Made by a program: the position numbers and the translations under genes
Shown: one piece after another, positions 1 to 6,653 of the stretch
Layout of the letters: each line of letters opens with the position of its first letter
Numbering within the stretch: the first letter of the stretch is position 1
The notes under the pieces: model-generated
Told to the model about the DNA's origin: nothing
What the model saw: the letters and a program-made list of their open reading frames with translations, nothing else
Database searches by the model: none
Source of the DNA: an uncultured Clostridia bacterium
GTDB lineage: Bacteria > Bacillota > Clostridia > UMGS1810
DNA: 10,465 nt
Direction of reading: 5' to 3'
Assembly: GCA_937959315.1 (NCBI GenBank)
Contig: CALGRC010000082.1
Location: 1-10,465, forward strand

Positions 1-87
1 CTGCCCCACCGCGTTGGCGTCTTCTAGCTCACCCACATTGCGCGGGTTTGCAAAATGGTCCATTACCTTTTCGCTATACATCCTCAT
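1..87 (-). CDS. nifU: NifU/IscU-type Fe-S cluster scaffold (N-terminal part, runs off left edge)
   Basis: Only the first 29 codons are inside the window. They read MRMYSEKVMDHFANPRNVGE and onward, the highly conserved N-terminus of the NifU/IscU scaffold on which Fe-S clusters are built from sulfur supplied by the desulfurase. The ATG at 87-85 overlaps the TGA of nifS (86-84) as ATGA, so translation is probably coupled; an AAAGGGG stretch lies just upstream. A second ATG at 81-79 would give the MYSEKV start common in relatives, so the exact start is open by two codons. The cluster-binding cysteines are expected beyond the edge and cannot be checked. Identity is secure from the motif and from its place directly after nifS. 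Confidence 0.9.
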   Translation of the reverse strand, partial: MRMYSEKVMDHFANPRNVGELEDANAVGQ

Positions 88-1253
88 TTACCCCTTTCTA
101 CTTCCTCATACAGCGGCGACATCTGCCGCAGCCGCTCCACAATCTTTGGCAGCACCTCCAAAAGCTTGTCCGCCTCTTCTTTGGTGTTGTCCTCGCCCAG
201 GCTGATACGCAGCGACCCGTGCGCAATGCCGTGCGGCAGCCCAATGGCCAGCAGCACATGGGACGGGTCCAGCGACCCAGACGTACACGCCGAACCGGAC
301 GACGCCGCTATGCCGTTCATATCCAACAGCAGCAGCATACCCTCGCCTTCAATATACTCAAACGACACATTGATATTGCCGCACAGCCGGTTGGTTGGAT
401 GCCCGTTCAGCCTGCAATAGGGGATTTTTTCCATAATCCCGCGGATGATGTAATCCCGCAGCGCCGCAATTTTTTCGGCCTTTGCAGGGATATCCTGTAC
501 TGCCAGCGCAATGGCTTCGCCCAGCCCCACAATCCCCGGCAGATTTTCGGTGCCCGCCCGCTTATTCTTTTCCTGGGCGCCGCCCTGTATTAAGTTGTCA
601 ATGCGTACCCCCTTGCGGATATACAGCGCGCCGACACCCTTGGGGCCGCCAAACTTGTGCGCCGACAGCGAAAGCATGTCCACCGGCAGCCGGGATAAAT
701 CAATATCCACCACGCCCACCGCCTGCACAGCGTCGGTATGGAACAAAATATGGTGTTCCCGCGCAATTTTACCAATTTCCGCAATGGGCTGTATGGTGCC
801 GATTTCATTGTTGGCATACATGATGCTAATGCAAATGGTCGTATCCCTGATGGCCGCTTCCACATCCTTTGGCGACACCTCGCCGTCTGCATTGACCGGC
901 AGATAAGTCACTTCATAGCCCTGTTTTTCTAAGTATTGGCAGGTGTGCAGCACCGCATGGTGCTCAATGGCCGATGTGATGATGTGGTTGCCCTTCCGGC
1001 GGTTGGCAGCCGCCGCGCCCTTGATGGCCCAGTTGTCAGCCTCGCTGCCGCAGCCGGTAAAATAGATTTCCTGCGGCATACAGCCCAGCGCATCTGCCAC
1101 CTGCCCCCTTGCCCGTTCTATGGCAGCATGCGACTGCTGCCCCAGCGCATAAATGGACGAGGGGTTGCCGTAATTCTCTGAAAAATACGGCAACATTGCC
1201 TTTAAAACTTCCGGTTTTACCGCAGTAGTCGCGGCATGGTCAAAATAAATCAT
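84..1253 (-). CDS. nifS: Cysteine desulfurase, NifS/IscS family
   Basis: This 389-residue PLP enzyme takes sulfur from cysteine as an enzyme persulfide and passes it to the NifU scaffold (and in many Firmicutes to tRNA thiolation). The sequence shows the class V aminotransferase fold: N-terminal YFDHAATT (residues 3-10), PLP-stacking His98 in the SAIEHH segment, Asp174 and Gln177 in HTDAVQ, the PLP lysine Lys200 in LSAHKFGGPKG, and the mobile-loop catalytic Cys323 in SSGSACTSG. The length fits group I NifS/IscS. The start is preceded by AAGGA with good spacing and lies 26 bp after the YkuS-like stop. The stop overlaps the nifU start. No IscR-type regulator gene is visible here, so regulation is unclear; it probably shares the rnhA-led transcript. 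All key residues are present. Confidence 0.97.
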   Translation of the reverse strand: MIYFDHAATTAVKPEVLKAMLPYFSENYGNPSSIYALGQQSHAAIERARGQVADALGCMPQEIYFTGCGSEADNWAIKGAAAANRRKGNHIITSAIEHHAVLHTCQYLEKQGYEVTYLPVNADGEVSPKDVEAAIRDTTICISIMYANNEIGTIQPIAEIGKIAREHHILFHTDAVQAVGVVDIDLSRLPVDMLSLSAHKFGGPKGVGALYIRKGVRIDNLIQGGAQEKNKRAGTENLPGIVGLGEAIALAVQDIPAKAEKIAALRDYIIRGIMEKIPYCRLNGHPTNRLCGNINVSFEYIEGEGMLLLLDMNGIAASSGSACTSGSLDPSHVLLAIGLPHGIAHGSLRISLGEDNTKEEADKLLEVLPKIVERLRQMSPLYEEVERGK

Positions 1254-1279
1254 GGTTCCTTACTCCCTTTCCATATCGG

Positions 1280-1558
1280 TTAAAACAACGGGCTGTACAC
1301 GCGCGTTTGCAAAACCGCATAAACCTGCTCCGGCGTCTTTCCGGCCGCATTCACCATCAAAATACCATGGTACGCTTGCGAAGGCGCAACGCCCTGCGTC
1401 ATAAAATTAGCCGATTCCATCTGCCCGGGCATCCGCGCAGTGCGGTATACCACCGCATCAATACCGCCGTGATAACCATGCAGCGGTACCACCTGGTACC
1501 CGCGGCTTTGTAATAACGCCGCAACCTGCTCCAATCCACTTTCCACTGCCACCGTCAT
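1280..1558 (-). CDS. YkuS/UPF0180-like small protein
   Basis: This 92-residue soluble protein resembles the YkuS (UPF0180) family, whose function is unknown. It has the family's opening pattern (V-A-V-E-S-G-L, then a helix and R-G-Y-Q-V), a central D-A-V-V strand, and the closing V-N-A-A-G-K-T-P-E-Q-V-Y. It contains no cysteine, whereas Bacillus YkuS carries Cys residues in the central strand. Start choice: the first in-frame ATG (1567-1565) is preceded directly by GGGAGG with no spacer, so the second ATG (1558-1556), nine bases further, is much better placed. A 5-bp hairpin (CCCGT/ACGGG, loop AAAA) on this strand takes in part of that ribosome binding site. It lies 49 bp after rnhA and 26 bp before nifS, suggesting one transcript. 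The family call is from memory of the pattern and is moderately sure. Confidence 0.7.
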   Translation of the reverse strand: MTVAVESGLEQVAALLQSRGYQVVPLHGYHGGIDAVVYRTARMPGQMESANFMTQGVAPSQAYHGILMVNAAGKTPEQVYAVLQTRVYSPLF

Positions 1559-1607
1559 ATATGCCATCCTCCCGTTTTTACGGGTAGTATCTGCAAATAT
1601 GCCCGGT

Positions 1608-2081
1608 TTATTCGATATAGCCCTGGTCGGCCAGCAGCCCGTCCGCTTTTATCGCACCAGTCGCCAGTTGGTCACACCGTTCATTTTCTTTATGCCCGGC
1701 ATGGCCTTTGACCCACATCAGCGTCACATGGTGCCGTTCCAATTGTGCCAGCAAACGGCGGAACAAATCCTCATTTTTGGCCTTTTCCGTCTTGGTGCGC
1801 ATCCAGCCGTTTTTGCTCCACTTTATAATCCACCCCTGGTTGACAGCATCCACCAAATATTTAGAATCACTGTACAGCGTCACATCGCACGGCTCCTTCA
1901 AAAGCTCCAGCCCCGTTACCGCCGCCAAAATTTCCATCCTATTGTTGGTGGTGCATAAAAAACCCTGTGAAAGTTCCTTTTCATGCCCTTTGTATTTGAG
2001 AATGACACCATAGCCGCCCTTACCGGGATTCCCGCTGCATGCGCCGTCTGTAAAAATTTCTACCTGCTTACGCTGGTTCAT
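1608..2081 (-). CDS. rnhA: Ribonuclease HI
   Basis: This cytoplasmic endonuclease cuts the RNA strand of RNA-DNA hybrids (R-loops, Okazaki primers, misincorporated ribonucleotides). From the chosen start it has 157 residues, the usual length for a bacterial RNase HI. All active-site residues are visible: Asp12 in IFTDGACSGNPG, Glu50 in TTNNRMEIL, Asp72 in LYSDSKY, His127 in WVKGHAGH and Asp137 in NERCDQLA. The basic handle region (WSKNGWMRTK) is also present. Start choice: an in-frame GTG at 2090 lies inside the ribosome binding site AAAGGTGAT, so the ATG at 2081-2079, four bases after GGTGAT, is preferred; the GTG would add three residues. It is the first gene of the run rnhA, YkuS-like, nifS, nifU, just downstream of the yesL terminator. 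Confidence 0.95.
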   Translation of the reverse strand: MNQRKQVEIFTDGACSGNPGKGGYGVILKYKGHEKELSQGFLCTTNNRMEILAAVTGLELLKEPCDVTLYSDSKYLVDAVNQGWIIKWSKNGWMRTKTEKAKNEDLFRRLLAQLERHHVTLMWVKGHAGHKENERCDQLATGAIKADGLLADQGYIE

Positions 2082-2115
2082 TTGTATCACCTTTTATATA
2101 CCCTATTTTCCGCCC

Positions 2116-2144
2116 AACTAACAGGCAAAATTAAATTTTGTCAA
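2116..2144 (-). promoter_or_regulatory. Possible SigA promoter of the rnhA-nifS-nifU run
   Basis: A perfect -35 box TTGACA (2144-2139) sits 58 bases before the rnhA start on the minus strand, just after the yesL terminator. The hexamer 17 bases further (TTAGTT, 2121-2116) is a poor -10 box, so the call rests mainly on the -35 box and on the need for a promoter here. A TATATA just before the rnhA ribosome binding site is too far from the -35 box to pair with it. Confidence 0.3.
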
Positions 2145-2149
2145 ACTGC

Positions 2150-2176
2150 AAAAGAAAACGGGCGGTATCCGCCCGT
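2150..2176 (-). terminator. Intrinsic terminator of the yesL gene
   Basis: On the minus strand ACGGGCGG pairs with CCGCCCGT in a perfect 8-bp, GC-rich stem with a 3-base loop, followed by TTTTCTTTT (first T is the end of the stem). It begins 24 bases after the yesL stop codon. On the plus strand the hairpin is not followed by a T run, so it should act only on leftward transcription. Confidence 0.85.
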
Positions 2177-2199
2177 ATTTACTGCAAATATGCCGAAAT

Positions 2200-3082
2200 C
2201 TAAATGGTATCGGTAAAATCCCGTGTATCTTCAGGATTTTCTTCCAGCTTGCCGCCGGCGCCGCCGTCAATCTTGCTCAGCATAAATTTATCAATAGACG
2301 GATAGACCGCAAACACCGTGATAAACCCAATCATCGAAAACAGGATGATGGGCGTCAGTACAAACAGCGCAATGGGATACAGCAGGCAGGCCAAAATAAT
2401 CGCCCCGTTGATAATAAAAATCAAAATATTGAGCGGCAGCCGTGCAAACGTAAACAGCAGGGCATTGCGCAAAAGCTGTTTTAAGGTCAACTGGAACGTA
2501 ACCATCATAACATAAATATAAAAATGCATGACCACAAACGCTACGGCAATGATAGTAACGATAGTCGCCCCCACCGTAGACAGCATTGCCAAATCAGGCA
2601 TTTGCACCGGCATCATATATACATAAAATACAAACGCCACATACAGCAGCACCGCAGCTACCACATCTATCAGGCCTATCAGCACGCCCTGCTTATAATT
2701 TTTCCGGAAATGCTCCCGGAAATCACTGAAGACCCATGCGTGCTCTTCCCGCTGGAAATTGCGTATCACATACGTAAACCCAGCGGTTGCCGGTCAGCCC
2801 AATGCCGACGATATCGCCGGTAAACACAAACAGCGGGACGCCGCCCATCCCTTCCAGCGTATTGTTGGCAATGGCGTTGGTGATGACCGGGTTTATCTGC
2901 ACCGAAAGATACAGTCCCAGCATGAGCGGAATCAGTGTGACAAAATAAATGATATTGAGCCACACAAGTTTAGAAAATTTGCGGAAAAACAACTCAAAAA
3001 ACAGGAAAAACCGGTGTTTTTCCGGTGCATTTTTAGAAACGCCCGGCCCTTCTTTTGTATATCTGCCGCTAAATAACCCCAT
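2200..3082 (-). pseudogene. YesL-family (DUF624) membrane protein, disrupted by a frameshift
   Basis: Two reading frames together make one YesL/DUF624 protein of about 290 residues. Frame one starts at the ATG 3082-3080, preceded by GGGAGG with 8-base spacing, and gives MGLFSGRYTKEGPGVSKNAP, a charged amphipathic N-terminus and one membrane segment (about residues 41-62). Near 2782-2793 the family pattern moves to another frame, which continues AGFTYVIRNFQREEHAW then NYKQ and four further hydrophobic segments, ending at 2200. Reading one G fewer in the CCGG at about 2790-2793 restores a continuous protein; frame one alone would stop at 2723. YesL proteins are integral membrane proteins of unknown function, often near sugar-uptake genes, though no such gene lies here. 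Promoter, ribosome binding site and terminator are intact, so the lesion is recent or a sequencing error. Confidence 0.85.
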
Positions 3083-3128
3083 TCTATGTTCCTCCCAATT
3101 TGCAGCAAAATCATAACCCATTAGTAGT

Positions 3129-3156
3129 ATTATACCATATCCTTCGCAAAAAGCAA
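3129..3156 (-). promoter_or_regulatory. SigA promoter (extended -10) of yesL
   Basis: The minus strand carries TATAAT (3134-3129) preceded by TGG, which makes an extended -10 element, with TTGCTT (3156-3151) 16 bases upstream as the -35 box. The start of transcription would fall about 40 bases before the yesL ATG at 3082. It is divergent from the promoter of the SDR gene. Confidence 0.6.
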
Positions 3157-3165
3157 TCATAAAGA

Positions 3166-3194
3166 TTGTATTTTTCCCATCCATTCGATATAAT
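3166..3194 (+). promoter_or_regulatory. SigA promoter of the SDR gene
   Basis: A perfect TATAAT (3189-3194) has TTGTAT (3166-3171) 17 bases upstream as a partial -35 box. Transcription would start near 3201, giving a short leader that contains the GGGAG ribosome binding site before the ATG at 3225. Confidence 0.55.
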
Positions 3195-3224
3195 AAAAAA
3201 AACGGGTGAAGGGAGAGAAAAACC

Positions 3225-3941
3225 ATGGCAAAAACCGTACTCATTACCGGCGGGTCACGCGGCATCGGCGCAGCATGCGTACGCGCCTTTGCATCGTGCG
3301 GCTATGCCGTTGCATTCGGTTACTATAAAAGCCGCCAGGCAGCGTTGGCATTGGAACAAGCGCTGCCTGGCGTTTTCCCCATCTGCGCAGACGTCGGCGA
3401 CCCGGTACAGGCAGACGGCCTTGTGCGGCAGGCAGAACTGCGGCTGGGGCACATTGACGTCCTCATCAACAATGCAGGCATTGCCCATCAGGCGCTGATC
3501 ACCGATGTATCCAACGCCGGCTGGGCAAGGATGATGGACGTCAACGCCGGCGGGGCGTTTGCCTGCTGCCGTGCTGTGCTGCCCGGCATGATCCGCCGCC
3601 ATTTTGGCCGTATTATCAATATTTCTTCCATATGGGGGGTAACCGGCGGGTCATGCGAAGTGCCGTACAGCGCTTCTAAAGCCGCCGTCATTGGGCTCAC
3701 CAAAGCGCTGGCAAAAGAAGCCGGTCCCTCCGGCATTACAGTCAACTGCATTGCCCCCGGCGTCATTGCTACCGATATGAACAGCCATTTAAGCGAAGAA
3801 GATTTGCAAGCCCTCAGGGAGGAAACACCGCTGCAAACCATCGGCGACCCAGACGATGTCGCGCAGTGCGCGCTGTATCTGGCCGGCGCATCCTTTGTCA
3901 CCGGGCAGGTGATTGGCGTGGACGGCGGCATGGCAATTTAA
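3225..3941 (+). CDS. SDR-family NAD(P)H reductase, FabG/YmfI type
   Basis: A 238-residue classical short-chain dehydrogenase/reductase. The cofactor motif TGGSRGIG is at residues 8-15, the NNAG motif at 82-85, and the catalytic tetrad is Asn107, Ser135, Tyr148 and Lys152 (SSIWG and YSASK segments). The C-terminal VDGG matches FabG-like tetramers. Two roles fit: 3-oxoacyl-ACP reductase (FabG) of fatty-acid synthesis, or the YmfI-type 5-aminopentanone reductase that finishes the modification of elongation factor P. The SSIWG...GGSCEVPYSASK stretch and the short N-terminus favour the YmfI group, and no other fatty-acid gene is nearby, but this is inference. The start has GGGAG 9 bases upstream. 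It stands alone between its own promoter and the two-component pair 89 bp downstream, with no terminator seen in between. Confidence 0.9.
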   Translation: MAKTVLITGGSRGIGAACVRAFASCGYAVAFGYYKSRQAALALEQALPGVFPICADVGDPVQADGLVRQAELRLGHIDVLINNAGIAHQALITDVSNAGWARMMDVNAGGAFACCRAVLPGMIRRHFGRIINISSIWGVTGGSCEVPYSASKAAVIGLTKALAKEAGPSGITVNCIAPGVIATDMNSHLSEEDLQALREETPLQTIGDPDDVAQCALYLAGASFVTGQVIGVDGGMAI

Positions 3942-4030
3942 AGGGATTTTCGTGCTGTTTTCACACAATCAACACATTTTCCCGATATACTGGAACCATC
4001 ATCAGAAAACAGAAAAGGGGGATGGCGTAC

Positions 4031-4708
4031 ATGGCAAAAATACTGGTGGTAGATGATGAAGAAAAAATCCGGGAGGTCATCCGGGAATATGCAGAATTTG
4101 AAGGCTATGAGGTAGCCGAAGCCAGCGACGGCATGGAAGCGGTAGAACTATGCCGCAGCCAGGATTTTGACGCCATTGTTATGGACATCATGATGCCCCG
4201 CATGGACGGCTTTTCCACCTGCAAATCCATCCGGAAATTTAAGACCATCCCCGTGCTGATGCTGTCAGCCCGCGGGGAAGAATACGATAAACTGTTTGGA
4301 TTTGAACTGGGCATTGACGATTATGTGGTCAAGCCTTTTTCCCCAAAAGAACTCATGGCACGGCTGCATGTCATCATCAGCCGCAATAAGCAGCGGGCGG
4401 ACAAACGCGAAATTTTAACCTTCGGCGGCCTAGAAATCGACATGGCCGGCAGGCGGGTACTGGTAGACGGCAAAGAAGCTGACATGACCCCAAAAGAATA
4501 TGACCTGCTGTTTTACCTGGTCAAAAACCGCGGCATTGCCCTGACACGGGATAAAATTTTAAATGACGTGTGGGGGTTTGACTTTTACGGCGACGGCCGT
4601 ACCGTTGATACCCATATCAAAATGCTGCGCAACAGCCTGGGCGCTTACCGGGATAACATCGTTACCCTGCGCTCGCTGGGCTATAAATTTGAGGCGGTGA
4701 TACAATGA
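4031..4708 (+). CDS. OmpR/PhoB-family response regulator
   Basis: A 225-residue DNA-binding response regulator. The receiver domain (about residues 1-120) has the acidic pair Asp8-Asp9, phosphoacceptor Asp52 in VMDIMMPRMDG, switch residue Ser79 and conserved Lys101 in DDYVVKPF. The C-terminal winged helix (about 128-225) shows MTPKEYDLLFYLVKN, RDKILNDVWG, RTVDTHIKMLR and the final LRSLGYKFE. Start choice: an in-frame ATG at 4022 directly touches the GGGGG ribosome binding site (4017-4021), while the ATG at 4031 is nine bases away and gives the canonical MAKILVVDDE start, so the latter is used. Its stop overlaps the kinase start as ATGA (4705-4708), so the two are co-translated partners. A TATACT at 3986-3991 is a possible -10 box without a convincing -35. 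The regulated genes cannot be told from sequence. Confidence 0.95.
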   Translation: MAKILVVDDEEKIREVIREYAEFEGYEVAEASDGMEAVELCRSQDFDAIVMDIMMPRMDGFSTCKSIRKFKTIPVLMLSARGEEYDKLFGFELGIDDYVVKPFSPKELMARLHVIISRNKQRADKREILTFGGLEIDMAGRRVLVDGKEADMTPKEYDLLFYLVKNRGIALTRDKILNDVWGFDFYGDGRTVDTHIKMLRNSLGAYRDNIVTLRSLGYKFEAVIQ

Positions 4709-6114
4709 GGCAGCGGTTTGCAGATTTCAAATCGCTTAAATACCAGCTATGGCTGTATTTTGCCGTATTTGCAGCTTTTATTATGGTCATTTTGTGGCTT
4801 TTGCAAATCATCCTTTTAAACACTTTTTATGAACAGATGAAACTGCGCCAGATGGAAGCGCTTGGCGATTCTATTGTAGAACAATACGGGACATCCGGAT
4901 TTGAAAACTTTGTAAACGAAAGCGCTTTCCAAAACGGCGTCATCATTCAACTCCTAGACCAAAACGGGAATGAATTGCTATCCACCAACCTGTTTGGCGG
5001 CCGGCCGCCGCGCGACAATCTGTGGCAGCTTCGTATCATACAGGAGCAGCTCACCCTGCATGGCGGAGGCAAAGCCTTTGTACTCGACCAAGAGTTTATG
5101 CACACCCATGCAGCGGCCTATATGGCGCAGCTATCTGATACTGACGGTTCTTCCGTCTACCTGTTCTTAAATTCCCCGCTGGCGCCGGTAGACGCAACCA
5201 CGCAGGTTTTGCAAAACCAGCTTTTGATTGTAACGCTGATATCGTTGGTGTTGGCGTTTGTGCTAGCCTATTTTATATCCCGCAAGCTTTCCCGGCCAAT
5301 CGCAGACATTACCGCGTCGGCGCGCGCGCTGGGGGCGGGCAATTACCATGTCACCTTCCATCAGGGCGGCTATACCGAGATCAACCAGCTTTCTGACGCG
5401 CTCAACCATACGGCAGTCGAGCTATCCCGCACCGATGAGCTGCGGCGGGATTTGATTGCCAACGTTTCACATGACCTGCGCACACCTTTGACCATCATCA
5501 AATCATATGCCGAAATGATACGCGATATTTCGGGCGGCAACGAGGAAAAACGCAACCAACACGCATCGGTCATTGTAGACGAAGCCGACCGGCTGAGCCT
5601 TTTGGTCAACGATATTTTGGACTTGTCCAAAATGGAGGCAGGCACCACCACGCTGGAATGTACCACCTTTGATTTATCTGAGCTTGCAGAGGAAATTGTA
5701 GAACGGTTCCGCGGGTTTGCTGACGGTTACCAGTTTGAAACCGACTGCACCAGCCCTGCACTGGTATACGCCGACCAAAAAAAACTGGAACAGGTGCTCT
5801 ACAATCTGCTCATCAATGCCATGCACTTCACCGGCAGCGACAAGCGTGTTATTGTGCGGGTTAAAAAACGAAACCGCCAGGTACAGCTAACCGTAACCGA
5901 CACCGGCTGCGGCATAGCGCCAGAAGATATCCCCCTTGTCTGGGACCGCTACTATAAAGCCAGCCGCACCAACAAACGGTCTGCTGTCGGCTCGGGCATC
6001 GGCCTGTCCATTGTTAAAAACATCCTTATCCTGCACCATGCCGCCTATGGCATTGACAGCGCTCCTGGGAACGGTTCTACCTTTTGGTTTACTTTACATG
6101 AGGCACAGCAGTAA
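4705..6114 (+). CDS. Membrane sensor histidine kinase (partner of the adjacent regulator)
   Basis: A 469-residue class I sensor kinase. Membrane segment 1 spans about residues 16-38 and segment 2 about 171-191, leaving an extracellular sensing region of about 130 residues that I do not recognise. A HAMP linker (about 190-243, with SRKLSRPI) leads to the HisKA domain with the H-box SHDLRTPL and phospho-accepting His256. The ATPase domain has the N-box NLLINA (367-372), G1 box DTGCGI (399-404), the F-box region WDRYYKAS and G2 box GSGIGLSIV (429-437). All catalytic boxes are intact, so it should be active. GAGG and GGTGAT just upstream form the ribosome binding site inside the end of the regulator gene. 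Nothing near it hints at the signal. Its last four codons lie within the terminator stem. Confidence 0.95.
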   Translation: MRQRFADFKSLKYQLWLYFAVFAAFIMVILWLLQIILLNTFYEQMKLRQMEALGDSIVEQYGTSGFENFVNESAFQNGVIIQLLDQNGNELLSTNLFGGRPPRDNLWQLRIIQEQLTLHGGGKAFVLDQEFMHTHAAAYMAQLSDTDGSSVYLFLNSPLAPVDATTQVLQNQLLIVTLISLVLAFVLAYFISRKLSRPIADITASARALGAGNYHVTFHQGGYTEINQLSDALNHTAVELSRTDELRRDLIANVSHDLRTPLTIIKSYAEMIRDISGGNEEKRNQHASVIVDEADRLSLLVNDILDLSKMEAGTTTLECTTFDLSELAEEIVERFRGFADGYQFETDCTSPALVYADQKKLEQVLYNLLINAMHFTGSDKRVIVRVKKRNRQVQLTVTDTGCGIAPEDIPLVWDRYYKASRTNKRSAVGSGIGLSIVKNILILHHAAYGIDSAPGNGSTFWFTLHEAQQ

Positions 6115-6135
6115 AATTGCTGTGCCTCACTTTTT
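6099..6135 (+). terminator. Intrinsic terminator of the two-component operon
   Basis: TGAGGCACAGCA (6099-6110) pairs perfectly with TGCTGTGCCTCA (6118-6129), a 12-bp stem with a 7-base loop holding the TAA stop, then C and TTTTT (6131-6135). The left arm encodes the kinase C-terminus, so ribosomes terminating at the stop would cover the stem. No T run follows on the other strand. Confidence 0.92.
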
Positions 6136-6190
6136 ATGCCAATATTCATATTTTTACCGCCCGCCGCATAAAAAATAGGGAACACACCCA

Positions 6191-6206
6191 GCCGCACCCT
6201 TGCGGC
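6191..6206 (+). promoter_or_regulatory. Small stem-loop ahead of the PF06541 gene ribosome binding site
   Basis: GCCGCA (6191-6196) and TGCGGC (6201-6206) form a perfect 6-bp stem with a CCCT loop, ending four bases before the AGGAGG that serves the GTG start at 6222. It has no T run, so it is not a terminator. A role in translation or mRNA stability is possible but unproven. Confidence 0.35.
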
Positions 6207-6221
6207 AGACAGGAGGCAGCC

Positions 6222-6647
6222 GTGAAAGTTTGGAAACTGCTCTGCAAACTGACCGTTTTATTCCTCATAGGCGGATCTGCCTATTACGCCATCGAACTCT
6301 GGTGGCGCGGGTACAGCCACTGCTCCATGTTCCTGCTCGGGGGGCTGTGCTTTGTATTTGTTGGGCTTATCAACCAAGTGCTGCCGCGAAATTTGGGGCT
6401 TTTATGGCAATCGCTGATCGGCGCCGCCTTCATCTCTGCCGCAGAATTTGTCACCGGCCTGATTGTCAACGTATGGCTGGGCCTGCATATCTGGGATTAT
6501 TCTACCTTGCCTTTCAACATCCTGGGCCAGATCAGCCTGCCATTTTTCTTTGTCTGGATTGCCCTGTCCTGCATTGCGATATTGCTGGACGATTGGATAC
6601 GGTACCGATTTTTTGGGGAAAAACCGCCCAAATACAAGATATTGTAA
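6222..6647 (+). CDS. PF06541-family (CmpB-like, 'putative ABC transporter permease') membrane protein
   Basis: A 141-residue integral membrane protein with four hydrophobic segments (about residues 8-26, 35-52, 62-84 and 98-122) and a basic, cytoplasmic-looking tail ending KPPKYKIL. The conserved core YYAIELWWRGYSHCSMFLLG, GLINQ, EFVTG, NVWLG, IWDYS and PFNILGQI is typical of the family named ABC_trans_CmpB (PF06541). Despite the name there is no ATPase partner here and the transport role is not established. Start choice: GTG at 6222 has a perfect AGGAGG five bases upstream; the open frame reaches back to 6117 but that part is low-complexity and has no ribosome binding site. It follows the terminator of the two-component operon and faces the GNAT gene tail to tail with 6 bp between stops. 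Confidence 0.85.
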   Translation: MKVWKLLCKLTVLFLIGGSAYYAIELWWRGYSHCSMFLLGGLCFVFVGLINQVLPRNLGLLWQSLIGAAFISAAEFVTGLIVNVWLGLHIWDYSTLPFNILGQISLPFFFVWIALSCIAILLDDWIRYRFFGEKPPKYKIL

Positions 6648-6653
6648 AGGACA

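Noticed and set aside
48..593. Plus-strand open frame of 181 codons
   Set aside because: It lies opposite nifS, has low-complexity composition, no ribosome binding site and no family resemblance; nifS has every catalytic residue.
2770..2800. Programmed ribosomal frameshift in yesL
   Set aside because: A GGGTTTA heptamer is present but is in the wrong phase for a -1 shift, and the needed shift is +1 with no stop or slow codon at the site.
3488..3931. Minus-strand open frame of 147 codons
   Set aside because: It is the antisense of the SDR gene; such mirror frames are common in GC-rich SDR genes, and it has no ribosome binding site or promoter.
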